A DNA stretch of 64,000 nucleotides from Typhlomys cinereus. Its lineage: Eukaryota; Chordata; Mammalia; Rodentia; Platacanthomyidae. Below, piece by piece: positions 10,630 through 21,343 of this stretch (position 1 is its first letter; every line of letters begins with the position of its first letter). Made by a program: the position numbers and the translations under genes. The notes below the pieces were generated by a model that made no database searches, had not been told where the DNA came from, and saw only the letters and a list, made by a program, of their open reading frames with translations. Location of the stretch: contig JALPQD010000116.1 of NCBI GenBank assembly GCA_023101885.1, positions 2,683,501 through 2,747,500 of the forward strand, read 5' to 3'.

Positions 10630-12201
10630 AAGTGAATCATTATTAGGTTTTGGGATTAAAATATTAGCTTCATAGAAGGAATTTGGTAGTGTTGCTTCCT
10701 TTGCTATTTGATGGAACAGTTTAAGGAGTATTGGTGATATTAACTCCTTAAATGTCTGGTAGAACTCTGTGCTGAATCCATCAGGTCCAGGACATTTTTT
10801 GGTGGGAAGATTCGAGATTACTTCCTAAATTTCCTTATATGTTATAGGACTATTTAAATAATTCACAACTTCCTGATTCAAATTAGGTAAGTTGTGTTTA
10901 CTTAGAAATTCATCCATCTCTTTTGTTTTGTCAAACTTCACAGAGTATAAGTTTTTGAAATATGATGTTATAATTCTCTGGATTTCTTGGGTATCAGTAG
11001 TGATAACTCCATGTTCATTTCTAATTTTGTTAATTTGGGTTTTCTCTCTCTTGCTTTTGATTAGTTTAGTTAGGGGTGTATCAATGTTGTTGATTTTTTC
11101 AAAGAACCAGCTTTTTGATTGGTTGATTTTTTCTATCGTTTTCTTAGTCTCGATTTCAGATATTTCTCCCCTTATTTTGCTAATCTCTTCTCTTCTACTG
11201 CTTTTGGGATCAGATTGCTCTAGTTTCTCTAAAGCTTTAAGCTGCATTGTTAAGTTGTTTATTTCTGATGTTTCCATTTTTTTGACGTGGGCATTAAGAG
11301 CTATGAACTTACCTCTTAGAACAGCTTTCATTGTGTCCCAGAGATTTTGGTAAGTTGTATTTTCGTTATCATTCACTTTCAGGAAATCTTGAATTTCCTT
11401 TTTAATTTCTTCCTGAATCCAGTTCTCATTCAGCATCATAGTGTTAAGTTTCCAGGAGTTAGTGTATTTTCTCTTGTTTGATGTGTTGTGGATGTCCAGC
11501 TTTAGGCCGTGGTGGTCTGATAGGGCACAGGTTGGAATTTCAACTTTCTTGTATATGTGTAGATTCACTTTGTGGCCCAATATGTGATCTATTTTGGAGA
11601 AAGTTCCGTGTGCTGCTGAGAAAAATGTGTATTCTTTGGTGCGTGGGTGAAAAGTTCGATAGAGATCTGTAAGGTCCATTTCTTTCAGGGTTTGATTAAG
11701 TTCCAAAGTGTCTCTGTTAAGCTTTTGACCTGTTGATCTATCCCATGTAGAGAGAGCGGTGTTGAAGTCCCCAAGAATTATCGTTTGGGGGTTGATTTCT
11801 TGCTTTAGACGCTGTAGGGTTTTCTTAATGAATGTGGAGGGGCCCGTATTGGGTGCATATATGTTCAGTATTGTGAAATCTTCCTGGTGAATTGTATCTG
11901 TGACTAAAATGTAGTATCCATCTGTGTGTCTTATAATTTTCTTTGGTTTGAAATCCACTTTGTCTGATAGCATAATGGCTACCCCTGCCTGTTTTCTGCT
12001 TCCATTTGCTTGTAGAATTGTTGACCAGCCTTTTATTTTTAGAGCGTGCCTATCTTTTGTGGTGAGATGGGTTTCCTGCAGGCAACAGATTGATGGATTG
12101 TGATTTTTAATCCAAGTTTGTAATCTGTGTCTCTTGATCGGTGAATTAATTCCATTAACATTTAGTGTTATAATGGAGAAACTATTGTTAATTCCAGACA
12201 T
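10630..12201 (-). pseudogene. L1-A ORF2, endonuclease part
   Basis: The open frame 12201 to 10825 (458 codons) is the ORF2p N-terminus: an APE-type endonuclease with LNVNG (about residues 13-17), QETH (about 41-44), the GDFN block (about 143-146) and a C-terminal SDHH motif. It stops at a TAG near 10825 where sister copies have GAG, a single substitution. Homology continues to 10630, where L1-A ends. The start ATG follows ORF1 by about 50 bases, the usual L1 spacing. It has no reverse transcriptase domain in frame. Confidence 0.85.
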
Positions 12202-12251
12202 TTATTATGCTTAGTAGCTTTTATAAGTATATTGCTTCGCTTTTAATGGTG

Positions 12252-13320
12252 TTATATTTGCCTTCTGTTCTCCTGGATATGCCTGTTTTTTTCTTCACGC
12301 TTGAGTATCATTTCTAGCAGTTTTTGAAGGCCTGGTTTGGTGGCCATGTATCCCTTAAAGTTGTCTTTGTGCTGGAAAATTTTTCTTTCTCCCTCGATCA
12401 TGACTGATAGTTTTGCAGGGTAAATCAGCCTGGGTTGACATTTTTGCTCATTCAATACTTGAAGTATGTCTCTCCAAGCTCTTCTTTCTTTTACTGTTTC
12501 GACTGAGAAGTCATTTGTTATTTTAATAGGTTTACCTTTAAAAGTGACTTCTTTTTTCTCCCTTGAAGCTCTCAGCACCAGTTCTTTATCTTGAATGTGG
12601 AGTGTTTTAACTATTATTTGCCGCGGTGTGCTTATATTTTGGTCGTATCTGTTTGGGGTGCGGAATGCCTCTTGTGTATGAATGGGCCTGTCTTTTTTTA
12701 GATGAGGAAAGTTTTCCTTGATGATCGTTTGAAAAATTTCCTCAGGGGTGGTATTTTGAGATTCTTGCTCTGGTATTCCATGAATACGCATGTTAGGCTT
12801 CTTCAGGGTGTCCCATATCTCTTGGATATTTCTCTCAAGTATCTTTTTGGCTTTAACAACCTCTTCCATTGAGCTGGTTAGTACTCCCACTTTATCTTCA
12901 AGGTCTGAAATTCTGTTTTCTGCTTCATTAGTTCTGTTGATAAGACTCTCTGTGGCATTCTGGGTTGAAGATAACGTCTTTTAGCTCAGTTTTAAACTCT
13001 GCTTGAGTTTGTTTTAACTGCTCTATGCCACTTTTTGTTTCTTGCACTGTTTTTCTCAACTCCTCTAGATGTCTGTTGTGTTCCTCTTCAAAGCGATTGA
13101 TTCGATTATGTAATTCCTCCCGGATTTCCTCTTTCATAGTATTGAACATGGTAATGATCATATTTTGGAAGACCTTATCCTGGGTGAGGCTTTCTTGGCC
13201 TTTTTCCGCGGGTTTGTTCTTGTTGGAGTCTAACATTATGGGATTAATTTCTTCAGTGGGAAATTTGTTTACTTGAGTGTTGCTTCTCATGGATTTGCAC
13301 TTTGACTTTGGCATTGTCAT
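12252..13320 (-). pseudogene. L1-A ORF1 (frameshifted)
   Basis: L1 ORF1p is a trimeric RNA-binding chaperone of the L1 particle. The N-terminal 130 codons (13320 to 12928) give the basic start and coiled coil. The remaining 212 codons (12890 to 12252) give the RRM-like and C-terminal RNA-binding domains (RIHGIPEQES, then RASREKKEVTFKGKP). The two frames are separated by a 2-base deletion near 12975, seen by comparison with the copy at 16085. An undamaged copy at 56676-57737 has 353 codons. Confidence 0.85.
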
Positions 13321-13734
13321 TTTAACTCTTAAGATCTCTCAATTTCACTAAACTGAATTATTTGGCCTGGGGTACTGGTGGGCGGGGCCCGAACGGGGAC
13401 TTACCTAGGGCGCGGGGTGAGGCCCGGCTGGACCGCATGCGTGTCCCTACCAGTGGAGCGGGGTGGGGTGAAAAGGGATGATGGGCGCCTCGGCGTAGAG
13501 CTATTTAACCCGAGGGCAGCTGGGGCGGGGCCCGGGCGCAGGGGGAGGTCCTCCTCGTCCCTCGGCCCCCCGCGTGGCTCCGGCTGGATGGTGGGAGTCG
13601 GAGCCGGGTCCCTGTGGGCTGATCTGGGGTCCTGGTGGGCGGGGCCTGAACGGGGACTTACCTAGGGCGCGGGGTGAGGCCCGGCTGGACTGCGCGGGTA
13701 TCCCCACCGGCAGAGCGGGGTGGGGTGAAAAGGG
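13321..13734 (-). promoter_or_regulatory. L1-A 5'UTR, about 257-bp monomer repeats
   Basis: GC- and CpG-rich. The block starting 'ctggtgggcgggg' at 13375 recurs at 13632, so the period is about 257 bp, with about 1.4 copies before truncation at 13734. Tandem 5'UTR monomers act as internal Pol II promoters in mouse L1, and the same role is inferred here. L1-B (16440-16785) carries a related single unit. L1-C has a different, 130-bp type. Confidence 0.7.
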
Positions 13735-15325
13735 CTATAGTTTTCTTTTTTAAGTGAGTCTTTTTTAGGTTTTGGGATTAAAATGATATTAGCTTCATAG
13801 AAGGAATTTGGTAGTGTTCCTTCCTTTGCTATTTGATGGAACAGTTTAAGGAGTATTGGTGTTATTAACTCCTTAAATGTCTGGTAGAACTCTGTGCTGA
13901 ATCCATCTGGTCCAGGACATTTTTTGGTGGGAAGATTCAAGATTACTTCCTCAATTTCCTTATATGTTATAGGACTATTTAAATAATTCACAACTTCCTG
14001 ATTCAATTTAGGTACGTTATGTTTATTTAGAAATTCATCCATCTCTTTTGTGTTGTCAAACTTCACAGAGTATAAGTTTTTGAAATATGATGTTATAATT
14101 CTCTGCATTTCTTGGTATCAGTAGTGATAACTCCATGTTCATTTCTGATTTTGTTAATTTGGGTTTTCTCTCTCTTGCTTTTGGTTAATTTAGCTAGGGG
14201 TATATCAATCTTATTGATTTTGTCAAAGAACCAGCTTTTTGATTGGTTGATTTTTTCTATCGTTTTCTCAATCTCAATTTCAGATATTTCTCCCCTTATT
14301 TTGCTAATCTCCTCTCTTCTACTACTTTTGGGATCAGATTGCTCTAGTTTCTCTAAAGCTTTAAGCTGCATTGTTAAGTTGTTTATTTCTGATGTTTCCA
14401 TTTTTTTGATGTAGGCATTAAGAGCTATGAACTTACCTCTTAGAACAGCTTTCATTGTGTCCCAGAGATTTTGGTAAGTTGTATTTTCGTTATCATTCAC
14501 TTTCAGGAAATCTTGAATTTCCTTTTTAATTTTTTCCTGAATCCAGTTCTCATTCAGCATCATAGTGTTAAGTTTCCAGGAGTTAGTGTATTTTCTCTTG
14601 TTTGATGTGTTGTGGATGTCCAGCTTTAGGCCGTGGTGGTCTGATAGGGCACAGGTTAGAATTTCAACTTTCTTGTATATGTGTAGATTCTTTTTGTGGC
14701 CCAATATGTGATCTATTTTGGAGAAAGTTCTGTGTGCTGCTGAGAAAAATGTGTATTCTTTGGTATGTGGGTGAAAAGTTCGATAGAGATCTGTAAAGTC
14801 CATTTCTTTCAGGGTTTGATTAAGTTCCAAAGTGTTTCTGTTAAGCTTTTGACCTGTTGATCTATCCCATGTTGAGAGGGCGGTGTTGAAGTCCCCAAGA
14901 ATTATCGTTTGGGGGTTGATTTCTTGCTTTAGACGCTGTAGGGTTTTCTTAATGAATGTGGAGGGGCCCGTATTGGGTGCATATATGTTCAGTATTATGA
15001 AGTCTTCCTGGTGAATTGTACCTGTGACTAAAATGTAGTATTCATCCGTGTCTCTTATAATTTTCTTTGGTTTGAAATCCACTTTGTCTGATAACATAAT
15101 GGCTACCCCTGCCTGTTTTCTGCTTCCATTAGCTTGTAGAATTGTTGACCAGCCTTTTATTTTTAGAGCGTGCCTATCTTTTGTGGTGAGATGGGTTTCC
15201 TGCAGGCAGCAGATTGATGGATTGTGATTTTTAATCCAAGTTTGTAATCTGTGTCTCTTGATCGGTGAATTAATTCCATTAACATTTAGTGTTATAATGG
15301 AGAAACTATTGTTAATTCCAGACAT
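13735..15325 (-). pseudogene. L1-B ORF2, endonuclease part
   Basis: Frames 15325 to 14093 (410 codons) and 14108 to 13735 together cover the endonuclease and linker. LNVNG, QETH, the GDFN block and SDHH are present. A one-base loss near 14118 shifts the frame (sister copies read 'ttcttgggtatc', here 'ttcttggtatc'). It ends at the L1-A 5' junction. Its 3' continuation lies at 10271-8039. Confidence 0.83.
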
Positions 15326-15334
15326 TTATTATGC

Positions 15335-16439
15335 TTAGTAGCTTTTATAAGTATATTGCTTCGCTTTTAATGGTGTTATATTTGCCTTCTGTTCTCCTGG
15401 ATATGCCTGTTTTTTTTCTTCACGCTTGAGTATCATTTCTAGCAGTTTTTGAAGGCCTGGTTTGGTGGACATGTATCCCTTAAAGTTGTCTTTGTGCTGG
15501 AAAATTTTTCTTTCTCCCTCGATCATGACTGATAGTTTTGCAGGGTAAATCAGCCTGGGTTGACATTTTTGCTCATTCAATACTTGAAGTATGTCTCTCC
15601 AAGCTCTTCTTTCTTTTACTGTTTCGACTGAGAAGTCATTTGTTATTTTAATAGGTTTACCTTTAAAAGTGACTTCTTTTTTCTCCCTTGAAGCTCTCAG
15701 CACCAGTTCTTTATCTTGAATGTGGAGTGTTTTAACTATTATTTGCTGTGGGGTGCTTCTGTTTTGGTCGTATCTGTTTAGGGTGCGGAATGCCTCTTGT
15801 ATATGGATGGGCCTGTCTTTTTTTAGATGAGGAAAGTTTTCCTTGATGATCGTTTGAAAAATTTCCTCAGGGGTGGTATTTTGAGATTCTTGCTCTGGTA
15901 TTCCATGAATACACATGTTAGGCTTCTTCAGGGTGTCCCATATCTCTTGGATATTTCTCTCAAGTATCTTTTTGGCTTTAACAATCTCTTCCATTGAGCT
16001 GGTTAGTACTCCCATTTTATCTTCAAGGTCTGAAATTCTGTTTTCTGCTCTGTTAGTTCTGTTGATAAGACTCTGTGGAGTTCTGGGTTGAAGATAACTT
16101 GTCTTTTAGCTCAGTTTTAAACTCTGCTTGAGTCTGTTTTAACTGCTCTATGCCAGTTTTTGTTTCTTGCACTGTTTTTCTCAACTCCTCCAGATGTCTG
16201 TTGTGTTCCTCTTCAAAGCGATTGATTCGATTATGTAATTCCTCCCGGATTTCCTCTTTCATAGTATTGAACATGGTAATGATCATATTTTGAAAGTCGT
16301 TATCCTGGGTCAGGCTTTCTTGGCCTTTTTCCGCGGGTTTGTTCTGGTTGGAGTCTAACATTATGGGATTAATTTCTTCAGTGGGAAATTTGTTTACTTG
16401 AGTGTTGCTTCTCATGGATTTGCACTTTGACTTTGGCAT
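15335..16439 (-). pseudogene. L1-B ORF1 (frameshifted)
   Basis: Frames 16439 to 16053 (128 codons: basic N-terminus and coiled coil) and 16015 to 15335 (226 codons: RRM-like and C-terminal domain). A small deletion near 16070 breaks the coiled-coil junction. One extra T near 15420 shifts the last residues, so the frame runs past the normal stop to 15335. Very similar to L1-A ORF1. Confidence 0.83.
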
Positions 16440-16785
16440 TGTCGTTTTAATTCTTAAGATCTTTCAATTTCACTAAACTCAATTATTTGGCCTGGGGTTC
16501 TGGGGGTGGGCAGGGACAGAGCTTACCTAGGTCACCTGTGAGGCCCAGCTGGACCGCGCGCGCATTCCGACCAGCGGAGCGGGGTGGGGAATGGGAGGAT
16601 GGGGGCGTAGGCGTGGAGCTATTTAACCCGAGGGGAGCTGGGGCGGGGCTCGGGCGCAGGGGGAGGTCCTCCTCGTCCCTTGGCTCTGCGCACGGCTCCG
16701 GCTGGATGGCAGGAGTCGGAGCCGGGTCCCTTTGGGCTGACCTGGGTTTCTGGTGGGCGGGCGCAGGCGGGGCTACCTAGTGTCC
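16440..16785 (-). promoter_or_regulatory. L1-B 5'UTR, single promoter monomer
   Basis: GC-rich unit homologous to the L1-A 5'UTR, with shared landmarks such as 'ggagctatttaacccgaggg' in both. It holds one full monomer and about 45 bases of a second. Its 5' end is fixed by the TSD starting at 16786. Confidence 0.65.
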
Positions 16786-16800
16786 TGAATAGATTTCTTT

Positions 16801-17150
16801 TTTTTTTTTTTTTAATTTTTTTATTTATTATTTATTCAATTGTGCATGTATGTATGTGCGTGTGTATGTATATATGTGTGTGTATGTATATATGTGTGTG
16901 TATGTATATCTGTGTGTGTATGTATATCTGTGTGTGTGTAGGACCACAGATGAATCCGGGAACCACCATGGAGGCCTCCACCTCCTCCTTGTTTACTCTG
17001 CCTTGGGATTCACAGGCTCCGCCCTACCAGGACCAGAAACACTAGCGGCCCCATTTCTGGCCAGCATCTGTACATGGGGTCTGGAATCCGAACTCAGGAC
17101 CTTCTGCCTGCAAGGCAGAGGCTTAATCCCGGAGCCACCTCTCCAGCCCC
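16801..17150 (-). mobile_element. tRNA-headed CA-tail SINE (e) in the L1-B TSD
   Basis: Minus-strand copy of the long subfamily. The TSD CTGAATAGATTTCTTT lies at 16785-16800 and 17151-17166, and the left copy is also the 5' TSD of L1-B. The CA-tail region has become an 18-bp minisatellite of about four and a half units (16862-16940). Confidence 0.88.
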
Positions 17151-17166
17151 CTGAATAGATTTCTTT

Positions 17167-18087
17167 ATATGATCTGAGTAAAGGAGCAATTTCAGTTCTT
17201 AAGCATATGGGCTTCCAGTTTTTCTCAGCGTTATTGAAGAGATTATCCCATCGCCCTTATATGCTTAATTCTGAACTTTTTCTCCTGTTTTATTGATTAG
17301 TGTGTCTGTTTCTATGCCAAGACTATACTATTTCATTTACTGTACATTTGTACTTATTTCAAACAGAGGTAACGCCTTCAGTTTTTTTTTTTTCTCTCTC
17401 TGTATTGTGTTGACTAGTCAAGGCATTTTGTGGCTTCATACAAGTTTTAGGAATCTCTGTTTCTGTGAAAAGTAGCAGCAGAATTTAATAAGGATTACAT
17501 CATGTCTATAGATGACTTTGGATACTATAAAGATGTAAATGTTCTCCAAATCCATGAACATAGGATGCCTTTCCACTTAGTTATGCCCTCTCCAATTCTC
17601 TTCACTGATATTTTATAATCTTTGATATAGAGATGTTTCACTCCTTGGTAAAGTTTAATCCTGAGTATTTTGATTGGTGCTGTTATGAACAGTGTGGATT
17701 TCTTAATTTTTCCCTCATATTCTCTATTGTTAATGTAAAGAACCACTGTAATTTTTTTTATGTTTTGACTTTTATTCTGAAATTTGGTTAAATTAATTTG
17801 CCAGTTCTAATATTTTTGGCTGCAGGTAAGAACAGTTATCAGTAAACAGAAAATATCACTTCTTTTCTTTATGACTTTTGTTTTTCTTTTTCCTAAATAT
17901 GTTCTTTAGTTAGAACTTCCTGTGCTCTGCAAATAGAAATGATGAAAATACACATCTTGTCTTGTGAAAAACGATTCAATCCTCTAGCATTGAGCACAGT
18001 GTTAACTATGGGATTTTCACATACAGCCTTTTCTGTGTCTTGAGGTAATTTTTTATTACTAGTGTGTACACTGTTTCTTTATCATGA
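17167..18087 (-). mobile_element. Ancient L1M ORF2 continued
   Basis: Antisense L1M ORF2 text, e.g. the cue 'cttccagtttttctcagcg' followed by 'attgaagagattatccc'. It continues the element interrupted by L1-B at 7029. No useful frame. Confidence 0.55.
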
Positions 18088-18104
18088 AAGGGTGATGAAT
18101 TCTT

Positions 18105-19714
18105 TTTTTATATAACATTTTTTATTATCTCCGCTCATACAAACTTAATAGGTTCACCGGTTCCCTCCCTCCCTCCTCCTCCCCCCACCCTCTGCTCACC
18201 CTCCCCTCACCCCTCCCTCCCCATCCCCCAGTGCCTCCTCTCCCCCAATCCTGGAGAATCCTTTAATGTGCATGCCTGACTGTCCTCTGGGTCCTCCTCT
18301 CAGATGACATACAAGGACCCAGCGGCATTTCCCTGAACCCTTTCCTCTGTTCCCCTTAAGCATAGGAACACTATTTTGGCTGTCAATCCCTTGCCTCCAA
18401 GGATCTTGGTGCTTTTAGCAAATGCTAGACATTGTGGGGACAATGGTGTGTTGGACATTGCGCAGGTCATGCAAAGTCCAATTATGATTGCTTTGGCCCT
18501 AACTTGTGTGGAGTATCTTGCATATCATTGCTCCGCCCATCCTTGTGCTCTTACACTCTTACCGCCCCCTCTTCCACAAATTTCCCTGAGCTTCGGGATG
18601 GGGAGAGATTAGGCTGGCCTAGTTCTAGGTGGCTGATATGGAGTCTCTGAAGTTTTGGATTATGGTTTGTTGATTTTTTTTTGTAGTTTTGCTGCTTAGA
18701 AAACTAAACACCAAGGAAACTAATGGCCCAATTAAAAAATGGGCCCTGGAACTTAAAAAAAAACTTTACTAGGGATGAAATTAAAATGTCTAACAAATAT
18801 CTGAAAAAATGCTCCACTTCCTTAGCCATCAGGGAAACGCAAATCAAAACTTCCCTGAGATATCATCTCACCCTGGTCAGGATGGCAAAAATCCACAATA
18901 CAACAACACCAAATGCTGGAGAGGATGTGGAGAGAGGGGAACTCTCCTACATTGCTGGTGGGAATGCAGGCTCATACAGCCACTCTGGCGAACCATCTGG
19001 AGATACTTAAAGAAATTAAAAATTGAAATGCCATATGACCCTGTGATTCCACTTTTGGGAATAACCCCCCATGCAGCAGAGGTTCACCTCAATAGCACAA
19101 GCGCAACCATGTTCATAGCGGCACTGTTTACAGTAGCAAAGTCATGGAATCAACCCAAATGTCCAACAGTTGATGAGTGGATAAGGAAACTGTGGTACAT
19201 CTATACAATGGAGTACTACTCAGCCATCAAAAATGATGAAGTACTGGAATTTGCCAGGAAATGGATGTCATTAGAGACAATTATATTAAGTGAAGTGTCC
19301 CAGACCCAGAAAATTAAGCGCCGTATGTACTCCCTAATAGGTGGCTCCTAGTACCAAACCCACCCAGCCCACCTAGAGACACTCGACGATACAGTAATTG
19401 CAAGGAGTATGAACAGGAGGGATGGGGTAGGAGGGCCACACCAGAAACAAGGAGAGAGGGGACCATGTTACAGCAGAGAAAATAGGCCTCCATCAAGGAC
19501 TGCGAGTAAGCAATGAGACATCTGGTTAAGTTCAGACTTTTCGTTCCTGATCATCTACAATTGAGGGGGTGTGATCTCACCAGAAGGGGAGGGCATATAG
19601 TCTGGCAGATAATAAGTAACCATTTTGCAAATGGGTGATTGACCCCTCCCTCACTGTGGTTTCCTACTTTTATTGCATCTACCTTGAATATACTCTTATA
19701 ACAAGACTCTAGTG
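18105..19714 (-). mobile_element. 5'-truncated LINE-1 with 5' inversion
   Basis: The 3' segment 18105-18693 is L1 3'UTR on the minus strand. From about 18694 the sequence flips, and 18694-19714 is L1 ORF2 C-terminus plus 3'UTR on the plus strand. Roughly 75 bases between the two segments are missing relative to intact copies. This is the signature of twin priming. The TSD AAGGGTGATGAATTCTT lies at 18088-18104 and 19715-19731. The 3'UTR type matches L1-B. Confidence 0.87.
18723..19351 (+). pseudogene. L1 ORF2 C-terminal fragment (inverted part)
   Basis: Plus-strand frames (18723-19010 and 18809-19351) encode the ORF2p C-terminus, including the [17 protein letters not shown] cysteine motif and the normal terminal residues before the stop. 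One frameshift lies near 18900. It is only the tail of ORF2 and has no catalytic domain. Confidence 0.8.
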
Positions 19715-19731
19715 AAGGGTGATGAATTCTT

Positions 19732-19789
19732 TTTTTATTATTATTATCATTATTATTATTTATTCAACTGTGCGCATGTGTGTGCGTGC

Positions 19790-19852
<63 letters not shown>

Positions 19853-20052
19853 GAATCACGGACGAATCGGGAACCACCATGGACGCCTCCACCTCCTTCT
19901 GCCCCGGGATTCACAGGCTCCGCCCTACCAGGACCAGAAGCGCAGGCCGCCCCCGCTTCCGCCTGGCGTCTATACCTGGGATCTGGGATCCGAACTCAGG
20001 ATCTTCCGCCTGCAAGGCGGAGGCTTAACCTCTGAGCCACCTCTCCAGCCCT
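19732..20052 (-). mobile_element. tRNA-headed CA-tail SINE (f) in the L1 TSD
   Basis: Young minus-strand copy, short subfamily, with a long TG run at about 19793-19850. The TSD GGGTGATGAATTCTT lies at 19717-19731 and 20053-20067. The left copy is simultaneously the 5' TSD of the inverted L1. Confidence 0.9.
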
Positions 20053-20067
20053 GGGTGATGAATTCTT

Positions 20068-20360
20068 GTTGATGTTTTTTCCACATCTATTCAGAGGTTC
20101 ACACTGTTTTAAATCCCTTCAATCTGTTAGTGTGGTATATCACTGATTGCTGTTGAACCATGGTGAACAATCCTTTTAATGTACTCTTGGATTCAGTTTG
20201 CTAGTGTTTTGCTGAATAATTCTGCATCTATGTTTGCTTGTAATTTCCTTTTAAAGGTAGACTTTGATATCAAGATAATACTGGCCTCATAATATGAGTA
20301 AGAATTTGCCCGCCTGTTACCTTCATTGTTTTGGAAGAGTTTGAAAAAGACCAGTATTAC
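20068..20360 (-). mobile_element. Ancient L1M ORF2 remnant continued
   Basis: Antisense L1M reverse-transcriptase text ('ttctgcatctatgtttgctt'). It is continuous in type with 17167-18087, and the L1 and SINE were inserted between them. Confidence 0.5.
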
Positions 20361-21343
20361 TTCTTTTTTTTGTATTTTTCCAGTTTTACAAACATAATAA
20401 ATGGTTTTCCCTGCCCTTTCTTTCCCCTTCCCTCTCTTTCTCTCCCACCTTCTCTTTCCTTCACCAATTCATCTCTTTCCCTCCCACTTCCTACCTTTTT
20501 TCTTGTGTGCACCCCATAGTTCCCTTCTAGTTGTATGCTGTAGCAGGAGCTCAGGTCTCTGTGTCAGATTAAGTGACCCTTTCTTGGTAGACTCACTGAG
20601 AAGGGCACTCTCCTTCACCTGTCTAGCCCTATCCCCTAAGGTTCCTATTTCGTGTAATTATTTCTCCTGAGTTCCTTGTTAGTCTATGGAAGAATGCTGT
20701 GTGTCAGCCATTGTGTAGATCCAGTGAGGATAAATCCTATTGCAGTGAGTTCCTGGATCCAGCAGCCTTGTTTTAAGTGGAATGTCTTGGCCAGCAGTGG
20801 ACCTCCTCACCTTTAGACCCTTACAATCTTACTGCCCCCTCTTCCACAAGATTCCCCAAGCCTTAGCATGAGAAGAGATTTTGTTGACCTGATTCCAGCT
20901 GAGTGATTTATGGTCCTCGGTTGTCTGCAGTCTGGTTGGTTGTTATTGTCTACTTCACTGCTCTTCCACTGCACTAGGCTGCATCTTGTTTGGGTGTTGA
21001 GATCTTTTCTTATCTAAAGATAAAAGGAGAGGAGTTCAGATAGAAATTTACTATCAGGTGCTTATGATTAGTATTAAGGCATCTGATCCTGTCTGCTGTT
21101 GGTTTTCTCTCCACCCACTGTTGTTTAGACTGGTTTACATTGCTGAGTGAGTGTTCCCTGTCACTTGAAGGTGGAGGGTTAGGATCTATTAAGCAGATGG
21201 GTGGTTACCTAGAGACTAACCCTACCCCTACTTGTCCTATTTCTGTTCTTCCCGTTAAAGCTCTTCTTACATAAAGTCCTTTTAACTGTTCACCCATGTT
21301 CTTTTGTTTCTGTTCTTTTTAGATCTTCTTCCACCCCTCTACC

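Larger units (their letters stand above)
10630..13734 (-). mobile_element. LINE-1 'L1-A', 5' half nested in L1-B
   Basis: It has 5'UTR, ORF1 and the first part of ORF2 of a second L1, in the same orientation as L1-B. Its 5' end at 13734 abuts CTATAGTTTTCTTTTTT (13735-13751), which belongs to L1-B ORF2. The same 17-mer stands at 10613, at the equivalent position of L1-A ORF2. L1-A has a longer 5'UTR than L1-B and many small differences, so it is a separate element and not a simple duplicate. Origins are discussed in the findings. Confidence 0.8.
7045..16785 (-). mobile_element. LINE-1 'L1-B', full length, containing L1-A and a SINE
   Basis: Minus-strand young L1, bounded by the TSD TGAATAGATTTCTTT at 7030-7044 and 16786-16800. 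Its own parts, 5' to 3', are: 5'UTR 16440-16785, ORF1 about 15335-16439, the 5' part of ORF2 13735-15325, then (after the nested L1-A and SINE at 10289-13734) the 3' part of ORF2 8039-10271 and the 3'UTR 7045-8038. With the nested DNA removed it would be about 6.3 kb, normal for a rodent L1. Both ORFs carry disabling changes. A third copy of the TSD follows the SINE at 17152. Confidence 0.88.

Noticed and set aside
13735..16785. Simple tandem duplication of L1 sequence 10613-13734
   Set aside because: The two units have different 5'UTR lengths and ends and many scattered substitutions, and each 5' end abuts its own TSD, so they are separate elements.
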